Notes: generated from the sequence alone by a model not told the origin. Positions 1 to 5,591 are shown, counted from the first letter of the stretch. The stretch is 6,663 nucleotides of DNA from Rhizorhapis sp. SPR117 (GCF_021742065.1 NZ_JAKKIE010000106.1:1-6663), one strand, 5' to 3'. Numbers and translations are program-made.

Positions 1-17
1 GCCTGCCGACCTAGCAT
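1..17 (-). CDS. 5' end of an unidentified divergent gene, cut by the window edge
   Basis: On the minus strand an ATG at 17-15 is preceded by a strong GAGGAG ribosome binding site (complement of 25-30) with a 7-base spacer. Five codons follow without a stop (Met-Leu-Gly-Arg-Gln) before the window ends. A second ATG at 24-22 in another frame directly abuts the Shine-Dalgarno and is a worse choice. This is the typical look of a divergently transcribed gene sharing an upstream region with the OmpA gene. Far too little coding sequence is present to name a product. The call rests only on the ribosome binding site and start codon, so it could be chance. Confidence 0.35.
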
Positions 18-211
18 TGTTCATCTCCTCAAAGAGGCGTGAATCAATGAGGTGGATTACAGTTCCGGGTGACTAGGAATTTATTACATCAAATCAGATA
101 TCAACTGCGACAATTTAGCAACAAATTTGCAATTTCAAGCCTTGCATGGAAACTTTCTTGGCATTAGAGGGTTTTCGCAGTCCATTGTGACCATTTTGAA
201 AGGGGATTACT
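18..211. other. AT-rich intergenic/leader region upstream of the OmpA gene
   Basis: This stretch is clearly more AT-rich than the flanking genes and has no open frame with coding character. It should carry the OmpA promoter and probably that of the divergent gene at 1-17. I could not pick a convincing -35/-10 pair. TTGCAT at 142-147 is a possible -35, but there is no good -10 at 16-18 bases. The right end (198-205, GAAAGGGG) is the OmpA ribosome binding site. The rest may be a long untranslated leader, which is common for abundant porin mRNAs, but that is inference. Confidence 0.4.
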
Positions 212-1276
212 ATGCGGAAGCTTGCCTTAGCTGCAGCACTCGCCTCCACTGCATTGGCCAGTCCGGCCCTTGCTCGTGACAACTCCTGGTATATCGGCGG
301 CGACGCTGGCGGCATGATTGTCGAGGACTTTGATTACGATATCAATGGCGTAAACAACGTTGGCAGCATCGATGATGATGTCGGTTATGACGTCGACGGC
401 GTTATCGGTTATGATTTTGGCCCTTTCCGTGCAGAAGCGGAAGTCGGCTACCGTCGTGCAACGATTGACTCCTATTCGGTCACTCTGCCTGCTGGCACCG
501 TGGCGGGAACCAAGAGCAATAACGCTGCTCTCAGCTTTATGCTCAACGGTTTGCTGGACTTCGGTCCTGACGATGGCCTGCAAGGCTTCGTCGGTGGCGG
601 TGCCGGTGTTGCACGCGTTCGGCAGAATACCGAAGGCGTCGTTTACGACACCGACACGGGTTTTGCATGGCAGGCTCTGGCAGGTGTTCGCATGCCGGTC
701 ACAAGCCGGTTGGATGCCAGCCTGAAGTATCGCTTCTTCAACGCGCCCAATGTGGACGTTGTCAGCTTTGCCGGGGATGATATTTCAACCCGTTTCCGTT
801 CGCACAGCCTTTTGGCGGGTCTGACCTATAACTTTGGTGGTGAGCCGGAAGCTCCTCCTCCTCCTCCTCCCCCCCCGCCTCCTCCTCCGCCCCCGCCTCC
901 TCCGCCGCCTCCGCCGGCTGCGGTGTGCACGCCTGGGCCGTACATCGTGTTCTTCGAATGGGATCAGTCGGACATTACGCCTGATGCAGCGAGCATTCTG
1001 GACAATGCGATTTCCGCTTACAGCGATTGCGGTAACGCAAACGTGATGTTGGCTGGTCACGCGGACAAGTCGGGTTCGGCATCCTACAACGTTGGCCTGT
1101 CCCAGCGCCGTGCGGACTCGGTTCGTGCCTACATGACTTCGAAGGGTATTCCTGACGGCGTCATCAGCACCGAAGCCTTTGGTGAAAGCGCTCCACGCGT
1201 CGAAACCGCAGACGGTGTTCGCGAACTGCAGAACCGCCGGGTGGAAATCACCTACGGTCCGGGTTCGGGTCAGTAA
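212..1276 (+). CDS. OmpA-family outer-membrane protein with polyproline hinge and peptidoglycan-binding domain
   Basis: This 354-residue outer-membrane porin-like protein should tether the outer membrane to peptidoglycan. Residues 1-21 form a Sec signal peptide with an AxA site (SPALA then RDN). Residues 22-209 form the N-terminal barrel, with alternating patterns and Gly/aromatic strand ends, closing on LTYNFGG. The segment around 37-69 is unusually rich in aspartate. Residues 215-235 are 21 uninterrupted prolines. Residues 239-348 are an OmpA C-terminal domain: YIVFFEWDQSDIT opens it, GHAD gives Asp285, and QRRADSV gives Arg300. That pair has the same 15-residue spacing as the diaminopimelate-binding Asp/Arg of known OmpA proteins. 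NRRVEITY ends the domain. Cys239 and Cys273 may form a disulfide. The ATG is chosen because of the signal peptide and the AAAGGGG site just upstream. A strong terminator follows, so the gene is probably monocistronic. The family is certain; the specific orthologue is not. Confidence 0.95.
   Translation: MRKLALAAALASTALASPALARDNSWYIGGDAGGMIVEDFDYDINGVNNVGSIDDDVGYDVDGVIGYDFGPFRAEAEVGYRRATIDSYSVTLPAGTVAGTKSNNAALSFMLNGLLDFGPDDGLQGFVGGGAGVARVRQNTEGVVYDTDTGFAWQALAGVRMPVTSRLDASLKYRFFNAPNVDVVSFAGDDISTRFRSHSLLAGLTYNFGGEPEAPPPPPPPPPPPPPPPPPPPPPAAVCTPGPYIVFFEWDQSDITPDAASILDNAISAYSDCGNANVMLAGHADKSGSASYNVGLSQRRADSVRAYMTSKGIPDGVISTEAFGESAPRVETADGVRELQNRRVEITYGPGSGQ
854..916 (+). repeat. (CCN)21 polyproline-coding tract with C8 run
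   Basis: These 21 consecutive proline codons (five CCT first, then mixed CCC, CCG and CCT) make an almost pure pyrimidine stretch on the plus strand apart from the third-position G bases. It includes an uninterrupted run of eight C (869-876). It encodes the hinge between barrel and peptidoglycan-binding domain. Triplet slippage would change hinge length in frame, whereas slippage in the C8 run would shift the frame and truncate the protein before the OmpA domain. Translation of such a tract is expected to need elongation factor P, which is known to relieve stalling at consecutive prolines. Confidence 0.95.
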
Positions 1277-1309
1277 TATTCCGGCCTTCGGGTTGGGTTA
1301 CGAAAATGA

Positions 1310-1339
1310 GGGGTCGGCCGATTGGCTGGCCCCTTTTTT
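1310..1339 (+). terminator. Intrinsic terminator of the OmpA gene
   Basis: A 10-bp stem (1310-1319 with 1324-1333) closes a GATT loop. All ten positions pair, two of them as G-U wobbles, and the arm ends in GGGG/CCCC. Six T follow immediately (1334-1339). It lies 33 bases after the OmpA stop codon and separates OmpA from sodC. Confidence 0.9.
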
Positions 1340-1444
1340 CGTTGGCTTCATGAAATTGTTTCGACATGAGAATGGAATCAGGCAACATTGTGCGCATTCC
1401 GGCGTTCATGCCCTGAATATTCAAAACACCGATGGAGCCAAACC

Positions 1445-1993
1445 ATGACCAAAGCCCTGATTTTGTTGACCACTACCGCCCTGCTTGGCGCTTGTGCCAC
1501 TGGCGATATGGCGGCGAATGAGGCCCAACAACCCGTGGGCGGGCAGACGGCGACGGCGACGTTGTTTGCGGCCGATGGATCACCGCGCGGTCGTGTGCAG
1601 GCAACTGATACTGGTGGCGCTATCAGGCTGATGATCACAGGCGAAGGCTTGCCCGCCGGATCGCATGGTGTGCATGTCCACATGACCGGAAACTGTACGC
1701 CGCCCGATTTTTCCAGTGCTGGCGGCCACTGGAATCCGACCGGCCGGGAACATGGCAAGAATAATCCCCAAGGCATGCATATGGGTGATTTGCCCAATTT
1801 GCTGATCGGCACTGACGGCCGGGGCAGCCTGGAAATTACCATTGCCGATGCCAGCGTATCGGATGGAAGTAATCCGCTGTTGGATGCCGATGGAGCCGCG
1901 ATGGTGGTTCACGCCGGGCCGGATGATTTGATGACGGACCCATCGGGCAACAGTGGCGGTCGGATCGCCTGCGGCGTATTCGCGGCCGGGTGA
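1445..1993 (+). CDS. sodC: Cu/Zn superoxide dismutase, predicted periplasmic lipoprotein
   Basis: This enzyme converts superoxide to hydrogen peroxide and oxygen, here outside the cytoplasm. The 182-residue product starts with a lipoprotein signal; the lipobox LLGAC places the lipidated cysteine at 17, followed by Ala, which favours outer-membrane retention. All metal ligands of the family can be seen: His77 and His79 (GVHVH), bridging His95 (GGHWNP), His103, His112 and Asp115 (MHMGD), and His156 (VVHAG). Cys84 and Cys176 match the conserved disulfide, and Arg174 (GGRIACGV) matches the active-site arginine. The ATG at 1445 is preferred over the in-frame ATG at 1388 because it has GGAG at 1434-1437 with a 7-base spacer and gives a clean lipoprotein signal at the N-terminus. 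The tyrosine phosphatase starts 19 bases after the stop, so the two are probably cotranscribed. I see no clear promoter in 1340-1444. Confidence 0.95.
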   Translation: MTKALILLTTTALLGACATGDMAANEAQQPVGGQTATATLFAADGSPRGRVQATDTGGAIRLMITGEGLPAGSHGVHVHMTGNCTPPDFSSAGGHWNPTGREHGKNNPQGMHMGDLPNLLIGTDGRGSLEITIADASVSDGSNPLLDADGAAMVVHAGPDDLMTDPSGNSGGRIACGVFAAG

Positions 1994-2012
1994 TGCATCG
2001 CTCAGTACTCGC

Positions 2013-2501
2013 ATGATCGCCAATGTCCTGTTCGCCAATGTCCTGTTCGTATGTCTTGGCAATATCTGCCGTTCACCGTTGGCGGAAGCGGCATTGCGGC
2101 GCGCGGTTACGGCGCGTGCGCTGAATATTGGCGTCGATTCTGCTGGAACCGGCGACTGGCATGTGGGCAAACCACCCGATCGCCGCGCCATGGCAGTGGC
2201 GCGTCGGCATGGTATCGACATCAGCGGTTACCGGGCGAGGCAAATATCGGCCGAAGATTTCCTGCGCTTCACGCATATATTGGCGCTTGATGCGGATAAT
2301 TTGCGCGATCTGGAGGCGGAACGTCCGATCGGAGCGACCGCGCACCTGTCACTGTTGCTGGACTATGTGCCAGGCCGAACGGGGACCGGCGTTGTCGATC
2401 CTTATTTTGGCGAAGACGAAGGATTCGATGCCACATGGGCCGATGTGACGATGGGGGTCGAAGGATTCCTGAACGCTTTGACGGGTAGAGCGACCGTGTG
2501 A
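2013..2501 (+). CDS. Low-molecular-weight protein tyrosine phosphatase
   Basis: This is a cytoplasmic phosphatase of 162 residues, the usual size for the family. The P-loop VCLGNICRSP gives the CX5R motif with nucleophile Cys14 and Arg20, followed by Ser21. Asp129 in DPYF is the general acid. Trp49 (GTGDWHVGK) and Asp92 (ALD) match conserved positions around the active site. Bacterial members act on phosphotyrosine of polysaccharide kinases or other targets, but no kinase or polysaccharide gene is nearby, so the substrate is unknown. The start is the only sensible ATG, 19 bases after the sodC stop. It lacks a clear Shine-Dalgarno, which suggests coupling to sodC translation. A GTG at 1953 inside sodC is open in frame but would add 20 residues the family does not have. 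The N-terminus reads MIANVLFANVLFVCLGN: the segment ANVLF is doubled by an exact 15-bp repeat. ArsC-type arsenate reductase is the nearest alternative, but DPYF and the length favour phosphatase. Confidence 0.93.
   Translation: MIANVLFANVLFVCLGNICRSPLAEAALRRAVTARALNIGVDSAGTGDWHVGKPPDRRAMAVARRHGIDISGYRARQISAEDFLRFTHILALDADNLRDLEAERPIGATAHLSLLLDYVPGRTGTGVVDPYFGEDEGFDATWADVTMGVEGFLNALTGRATV
2019..2048 (+). repeat. Exact 15-bp tandem duplication (GCCAATGTCCTGTTC x2)
   Basis: Two perfect adjacent copies (2019-2033 and 2034-2048) lie three codons into the phosphatase gene. Being 15 bp, the repeat keeps the frame and duplicates five residues (ANVLF). In typical members only a few residues precede the VLFVCLGN strand, so the single-copy form (MIANVLFVCLGN) looks ancestral. 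Confidence 0.97.
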
Positions 2502-2502
2502 T

Positions 2503-3036
2503 TCACACAAGGCGATAGCGCTCCACCAGATGATAGACTGCGCCTTGCCGGCCCAATTCGCTTTCGAACAGGCCAAACTGGTCAACCGTGAATTCCGTAC
2601 TGGACAGACCCGCATGCAAAGCCAGAAAATTGTCGACCGGCCCGGAAGATCGATTGAGACGCGCGAGCGTTATATGAGGCAGGTAAGCGCGTTTGTCGGG
2701 TGGGACACCGACGGAAGTGCAGGCGCGATCGACCTTGTTGTGTAAAGCTTTGAGTTCATCATGCGGCGTTACGCCGACCCAAAGCGCCTCCACGCGCCCG
2801 CGACGGTCGAAAGCGCCGACGGAACTTAGGCTTATTGTGAAAGGTGATGCGCTAATCCCGCCCAGCGCCGCCGCAATATCCTGCGCCTGATGCCGATTCA
2901 CTTCGCCAATGAAACGCAGGGTCAGATGCAATTGCGCGTCGGTTTGCCATCGCGCGCCTTCTATGCCGCCCATGGTCGAAAGAAGGTTCGTTCGTATGGC
3001 AGCGGGCGGCTGAATTGCGATAAACAGGCGGTGCAT
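2503..3036 (-). CDS. thpR: RNA 2',3'-cyclic phosphodiesterase / 2'-5' RNA ligase (2H family)
   Basis: The 177-residue product belongs to the 2H phosphoesterase superfamily (LigT/ThpR), which opens 2',3'-cyclic phosphate ends of RNA and can join 2'-5' linkages in vitro. The two signature motifs are present: HLTL with His37 and Thr39, and HITL with His121 and Thr123, in two similar halves as the fold requires. The N-terminus MHRLFIAI is typical of the family's first strand. This sets the start at 3036 and rejects an upstream extension of 62 codons that has no family-like sequence. There is no strong Shine-Dalgarno; a TTG two codons earlier is possible. The stop codon lies one base from the stop of the convergent phosphatase gene, and the gene is divergent from the BI-1 gene. 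The cellular role of ThpR proteins remains poorly defined. Confidence 0.92.
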   Translation of the reverse strand: MHRLFIAIQPPAAIRTNLLSTMGGIEGARWQTDAQLHLTLRFIGEVNRHQAQDIAAALGGISASPFTISLSSVGAFDRRGRVEALWVGVTPHDELKALHNKVDRACTSVGVPPDKRAYLPHITLARLNRSSGPVDNFLALHAGLSSTEFTVDQFGLFESELGRQGAVYHLVERYRLV

Positions 3037-3091
3037 AGGCAAAATTAACCTATGCCGTGGAATAAATCGACCGGCAACATTCCGGTTTTCC

Positions 3092-3120
3092 TTGAAACTG
3101 GAGAGCAATCCTACGATATT
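3092..3120 (+). promoter_or_regulatory. Candidate sigma-70-type promoter for the BI-1 gene
   Basis: TTGAAA (3092-3097, five of six to TTGACA) is followed after 17 bases by GATATT (3115-3120, four of six to TATAAT). The predicted start of transcription near 3127 would give a leader of about 43 bases before the ATG at 3170. It lies in the 133-base region between the divergent thpR and BI-1 genes. It is a motif match only. Confidence 0.5.
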
Positions 3121-3169
3121 GACGTGTAGTCGGCATACGGGCCGAGAAAACTGATGGAGATGATTTGCG

Positions 3170-3904
3170 ATGGCGAACTGGTCTGACCCCCGGACGACAG
3201 CCACGGGTTTCGGTGCAAGCACCGGAGTACGTGATGCCGCATTCGATGCGGGGCTGCGGTCCCATATGCTTTCTGTGTATAATTATATGTCGAGCGGCGT
3301 GCTGCTGACCGGCATTGTAGCGATGTTGTTTGCAGGCAGCGGCATGGCTGCGGACATCATGATGGGCCCCGGCCTGATGAAATATCTCATCATCTTTTCG
3401 CCGCTGGCGTTCGTGATGGTGATGAGCTTTGGCATCAACCGCTTGTCAACAGGTGCAGCGCAGGCGCTGTTTTGGGGCTTTGCGACGGTCATGGGTCTGA
3501 GCATGTCGACGATCTTCCTGGTTTATACCGGGACATCGATCGCTCAGACTTTCTTTGCGACGGCGGCGGCTTTTGCGGGCCTTAGCCTCTTTGGCTACAC
3601 GACCAAAAAGGATCTGTCGGGATTCGGCACGTTCCTGATCATGGGTGTAGTCGGCCTGTTGGTGGCGATGATCATCAACATTTTTCTGCAGTCAACGGTG
3701 ATGGACTTGGCGATCAGCGCCATTGGCGTACTGATTTTCGCTGGCCTGACCGCCTATGACACGCAGAAGATCAAGAGCATGTACGCCCATGTCGCGGGCA
3801 CGGATATGGTGGGCAAGGTCGTGATCATGGGGGCGTTGAATCTCTATCTCGACTTCATCAACATGTTCATGTTCCTGTTGCGCTTCATGGGCAACCGCAA
3901 CTGA
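3170..3904 (+). CDS. Bax inhibitor-1 / YccA family multi-pass membrane protein
   Basis: This 244-residue inner-membrane protein of the BI-1 (TMBIM, YccA/YetJ) family has a polar N-terminal tail of about 35 residues and then about seven hydrophobic helices, roughly at 36-56, 70-88, 96-118, 123-143, 152-173, 178-195 and 215-238. Family landmarks are the TM6 end TAYDTQKIK (Asp197) and the last helix NLYLDFINMFMFLLR (Asp228). Conserved aspartates in the late helices form the pH-sensitive gate of the calcium-leak member YetJ, but I infer rather than prove that these two correspond. E. coli YccA modulates the membrane protease FtsH, which is the other possible role. GGAGA at 3156-3160 stands nine bases before the ATG. 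A candidate promoter lies upstream and a strong terminator downstream, so it is likely a single-gene unit. Confidence 0.93.
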   Translation: MANWSDPRTTATGFGASTGVRDAAFDAGLRSHMLSVYNYMSSGVLLTGIVAMLFAGSGMAADIMMGPGLMKYLIIFSPLAFVMVMSFGINRLSTGAAQALFWGFATVMGLSMSTIFLVYTGTSIAQTFFATAAAFAGLSLFGYTTKKDLSGFGTFLIMGVVGLLVAMIINIFLQSTVMDLAISAIGVLIFAGLTAYDTQKIKSMYAHVAGTDMVGKVVIMGALNLYLDFINMFMFLLRFMGNRN

Positions 3905-3927
3905 TAGCATTGCCATAACGAAAGCTG

Positions 3928-3960
3928 AAAAACCCGGTGCGGCAACGTGCCGGGTTTTTT
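3928..3960. terminator. Bidirectional intrinsic terminator between the convergent BI-1 and GST genes
   Basis: A long hairpin has arms 3928-3941 and 3946-3959, a GCAA tetraloop, a CCCGG/CCGGG core and two G-U wobbles. It is flanked by five A on the left and six T on the right, so it has a T-tract on both strands. It lies 24 bases after the BI-1 stop and about 25 bases beyond the GST stop, and so can end both transcripts. Confidence 0.92.
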
Positions 3961-3985
3961 GTGTCTATGCGGGATCGGCTGGAGT

Positions 3986-4588
3986 TTACGGTGCCAAGGT
4001 CCGTTGATAGGCGGGGCGGGCGGTGAGGCGATCGACGTAGGCGGTGAAAACCGGCTTGTCCTTCAAGCCAGGCGCGCCAAACATCATCGCCCAGTTAAGT
4101 TCAGACCCGATATAGAGGTCGGCCGCGCTGAAATCTTCTCCCAAGAGATATGGACCGGGATCAAGCGCCTTTGCCAGCGTAGTGAGCACCACTTCAAAGC
4201 TGCTCCAGCCCAGTGCTGCGGCATTTTCAGGGCTGGGACGGTTGAACATTCTGTCGCTCAATGCCGGTTCGAAACAGCTTCCGCCAAAAAAGAGCCAGCG
4301 ATACCATGTGCCCCGTTCGGGCGATCCCACCGGCGGCGCCAGTTTTGCGGCGGGATACGCATCCGCCAGCCACGCGATGATGGCAGGCGTTTCGGTGATG
4401 ACCGTGCCGTCCACGACGACCGCAGGTATTTTCCCCATCGGATTGATCGCCAGAAATTCGGGACTTTTGTGGTCCCCCTTTTCAAAATCAATGGGGCGAA
4501 GTTCGTAATCGGCACCGCATTCTTCCAGCATCCAGTGAACCATGGCGGCGCGCGAGCGCGGGTTATGGTAGAAGATTATTTTGGACAT
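3986..4588 (-). CDS. Glutathione S-transferase family protein
   Basis: This cytosolic 200-residue protein has the two-domain GST architecture. The thioredoxin-like N-domain covers about residues 1-80: strand KIIFYHN, then RSRAAM at 11-16 (Ser12 is a candidate catalytic residue), NPMGKIPAVV with the cis-proline Pro55, and TETPAI, where Glu66-Thr67 would bind the glutamyl part of glutathione. The helical C-domain covers about 88-200 and contains GEDFSAADL, the N-capping box (Ser154 to Asp157) typical of the fold. Detoxification by glutathione conjugation or peroxide reduction is likely, but the substrate cannot be read from sequence. The ATG at 4588 has AAGGGA (complement of 4595-4600) six bases upstream and begins right at the first strand. 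An in-frame ATG at 4648 adds 20 unrelated residues and is rejected. It is divergent from the CsgG-like gene. Confidence 0.93.
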   Translation of the reverse strand: MSKIIFYHNPRSRAAMVHWMLEECGADYELRPIDFEKGDHKSPEFLAINPMGKIPAVVVDGTVITETPAIIAWLADAYPAAKLAPPVGSPERGTWYRWLFFGGSCFEPALSDRMFNRPSPENAAALGWSSFEVVLTTLAKALDPGPYLLGEDFSAADLYIGSELNWAMMFGAPGLKDKPVFTAYVDRLTARPAYQRTLAP

Positions 4589-4647
4589 GCCTTGTCCCTT
4601 TCCCTCAATAAAGTCGCAAAGGATTTTGCTATTCCCTCGACAATGCA

Positions 4648-4665
4648 TTTGCTAGAAGCAGCAAA
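4648..4665. promoter_or_regulatory. Inverted repeat in the GST/CsgG-like divergent region
   Basis: TTTGCT (4648-4653) and AGCAAA (4660-4665) form a 6-bp inverted repeat with a 6-base centre. A third copy of the half-site, TTTTGCT, lies at 4624-4630. The positions, inside the 145-base region shared by two divergent promoters, fit a repressor or activator operator. No regulator gene is adjacent and the repeat is short, so chance is possible. A weak -10-like CATAAT sits at 4710-4715 for the rightward gene. Confidence 0.25.
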
Positions 4666-4733
4666 ACAGGGTTGCGTATCGACGAGTCCTGCCCGCTTTT
4701 ACTGCGCGGCATAATATCATCTGGGGGGTATTT

Positions 4734-5501
4734 GTGCTGAAAAAAGTCACTTCCACTTTCATATCCATCGCGATCTGTCTGGCCGCGACGTCACCTGCGC
4801 TGGCCAAGGACAAATCGTCCGCTGAAAAGGCCAAGCAGAAAGGTGTGACGGAAATTCCGATTTGCACGAAAAAGCTTGGCACCATCGCGGTGGTTGAGCC
4901 CGACAATCAGTGGTGGACCGCGTTGAACCTGGGATCGCCCGAAGCCATCATCAAACTGTTCGTGATGAAATCAGGCTGTTTTGGTCTGGTCGACCGCGGC
5001 AAGGGATTGCAGAGCCGCAACATCGAACGCGCGCTTGCCGACAGCGGGGAATTGCAGGCCGGGTCGAATATCGGCAAACGGCAGGTGAAGGCGGCGGATT
5101 ATTTCATTGTGCCGGATCTGGTTACCAAGAACGCCAATAGCGGCGGCTTTGGTCTTGGCGGTGCATTGGGCGGCTTTATCGGCGGTGGCGCGGGTGCGCT
5201 TCTGGGCGGCCTGAAGGTCAGCAAGAAGGAAGCCAATGTCATGCTGACACTGGTCAATGCCCGCACGACCGAACAGGAACGGCTGGTCGAAGGCTATGCG
5301 CGCAAATCCGATGTCGGCTTTGGTGGCGGCGCGGGCGGCTGGTGGGGCGGCGGTCTTGCTGCTGTTGGCGGGTCGAGCTATCAGAACACCGATGTTGGTC
5401 AGGTCATCGTGCTCGCCTATCTGGATGCCTATACGCAGATGGTGACGCAGCTTGGCGGCTTGCCGCTGGACCCCAGCGCGGCGGCGCCAGTGGCGCAGTA
5501 A
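4734..5501 (+). CDS. CsgG-like secreted protein with glycine-rich segments
   Basis: The 255-residue product resembles CsgG, the nonameric outer-membrane channel that exports curli subunits. The match, from memory of E. coli CsgG, runs in order: LGTIAVV for the first strand; FGLVDRGKGLQSRNIERAL (83-101) for CsgG's FIPLERQGLQ region; ADYFIVPDLV (121-130); NVMLTLVNARTTE (168-180); and VGQVIVLAYLDAYTQMV at the C-terminus. Glycine-rich stretches at 137-159 and 195-214 sit where CsgG has its two membrane beta-hairpins. The signal peptide (1-24, SPALA then KDK) lacks a lipobox, unlike classical CsgG. Cys44 and Cys82 could form a disulfide. No csgA, csgB, csgE or csgF homologue is in the window. The start is GTG at 4734, five bases after a GGGGGG run; the signal peptide begins right there, which supports it. 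Export of an amyloid or matrix protein, or a holdfast-anchor-like role as in HfaB, are possible; neither is shown. Confidence 0.8.
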   Translation: MLKKVTSTFISIAICLAATSPALAKDKSSAEKAKQKGVTEIPICTKKLGTIAVVEPDNQWWTALNLGSPEAIIKLFVMKSGCFGLVDRGKGLQSRNIERALADSGELQAGSNIGKRQVKAADYFIVPDLVTKNANSGGFGLGGALGGFIGGGAGALLGGLKVSKKEANVMLTLVNARTTEQERLVEGYARKSDVGFGGGAGGWWGGGLAAVGGSSYQNTDVGQVIVLAYLDAYTQMVTQLGGLPLDPSAAAPVAQ

Positions 5502-5524
5502 ATCAGGAACGGGCTAGGAGAGGA

Positions 5525-5556
5525 AAGGGCGGCTTTTTTTGGGAAAGACCGCCCTT
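5525..5556 (-). terminator. Hairpin downstream of the convergent CsgG-like and paralogue-pair genes
   Basis: AAGGGCGG (5525-5532) pairs with CCGCCCTT (5549-5556) around a 16-base loop that contains seven T on the plus strand. On the minus strand an extra G-U pair extends the stem to 9 bp and a short T-run follows. It sits between two convergent genes and probably ends the minus-strand operon. It lacks the long T-tract after the stem, so it is a weak candidate, and for the plus strand the T-run lies in the loop instead. Confidence 0.45.
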
Positions 5557-5591
5557 CACTCTTGCTGATCGGGCACACTGAAATATCCGGG

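Noticed and set aside
785..1060. A minus-strand frame encoding a long Arg/Gly-rich stretch
   Set aside because: It is simply the reverse complement of the polyproline codons of the OmpA gene, so it is a by-product of the repeat.
1374..1398. GGAAT-N16-CATT upstream of sodC as an EcfG general-stress promoter
   Set aside because: It differs from the alphaproteobacterial GGAAC-N16/17-CGTT consensus at one position in each box. Such a match is easily found by chance, and no EcfG or PhyR gene is present.
1953..2012. A GTG start for the phosphatase inside sodC
   Set aside because: It would add 20 residues with no counterpart in the family, and the ATG at 2013 already precedes the first strand.
1580..2221. 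A 213-codon minus-strand open frame across sodC and the phosphatase
   Set aside because: It is antisense to two genes with complete catalytic motifs. The product is Arg/Ala-rich without recognisable features, as expected for a shadow frame in GC-rich DNA.
3070..3086. Small inverted repeat ACCGG-N7-CCGGT followed by four T, between thpR and the BI-1 gene
   Set aside because: The stem is only 5 bp with a short T-run, and it lies upstream of both divergent genes where a terminator has no obvious use. It may be an operator, but the evidence is too thin.
3037..3222. A 62-codon upstream extension of thpR
   Set aside because: The family begins at the MHRLFIAI strand. The extension has no family-like sequence, would overlap the BI-1 start and would run through its promoter.
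3947..4714. A 255-codon plus-strand open frame opposite the GST gene
   Set aside because: It lies antisense to a clearly coding GST with intact motifs. Its translation is rich in Arg, Gly, His and Cys without domain pattern, and it begins inside the terminator at 3928-3960.
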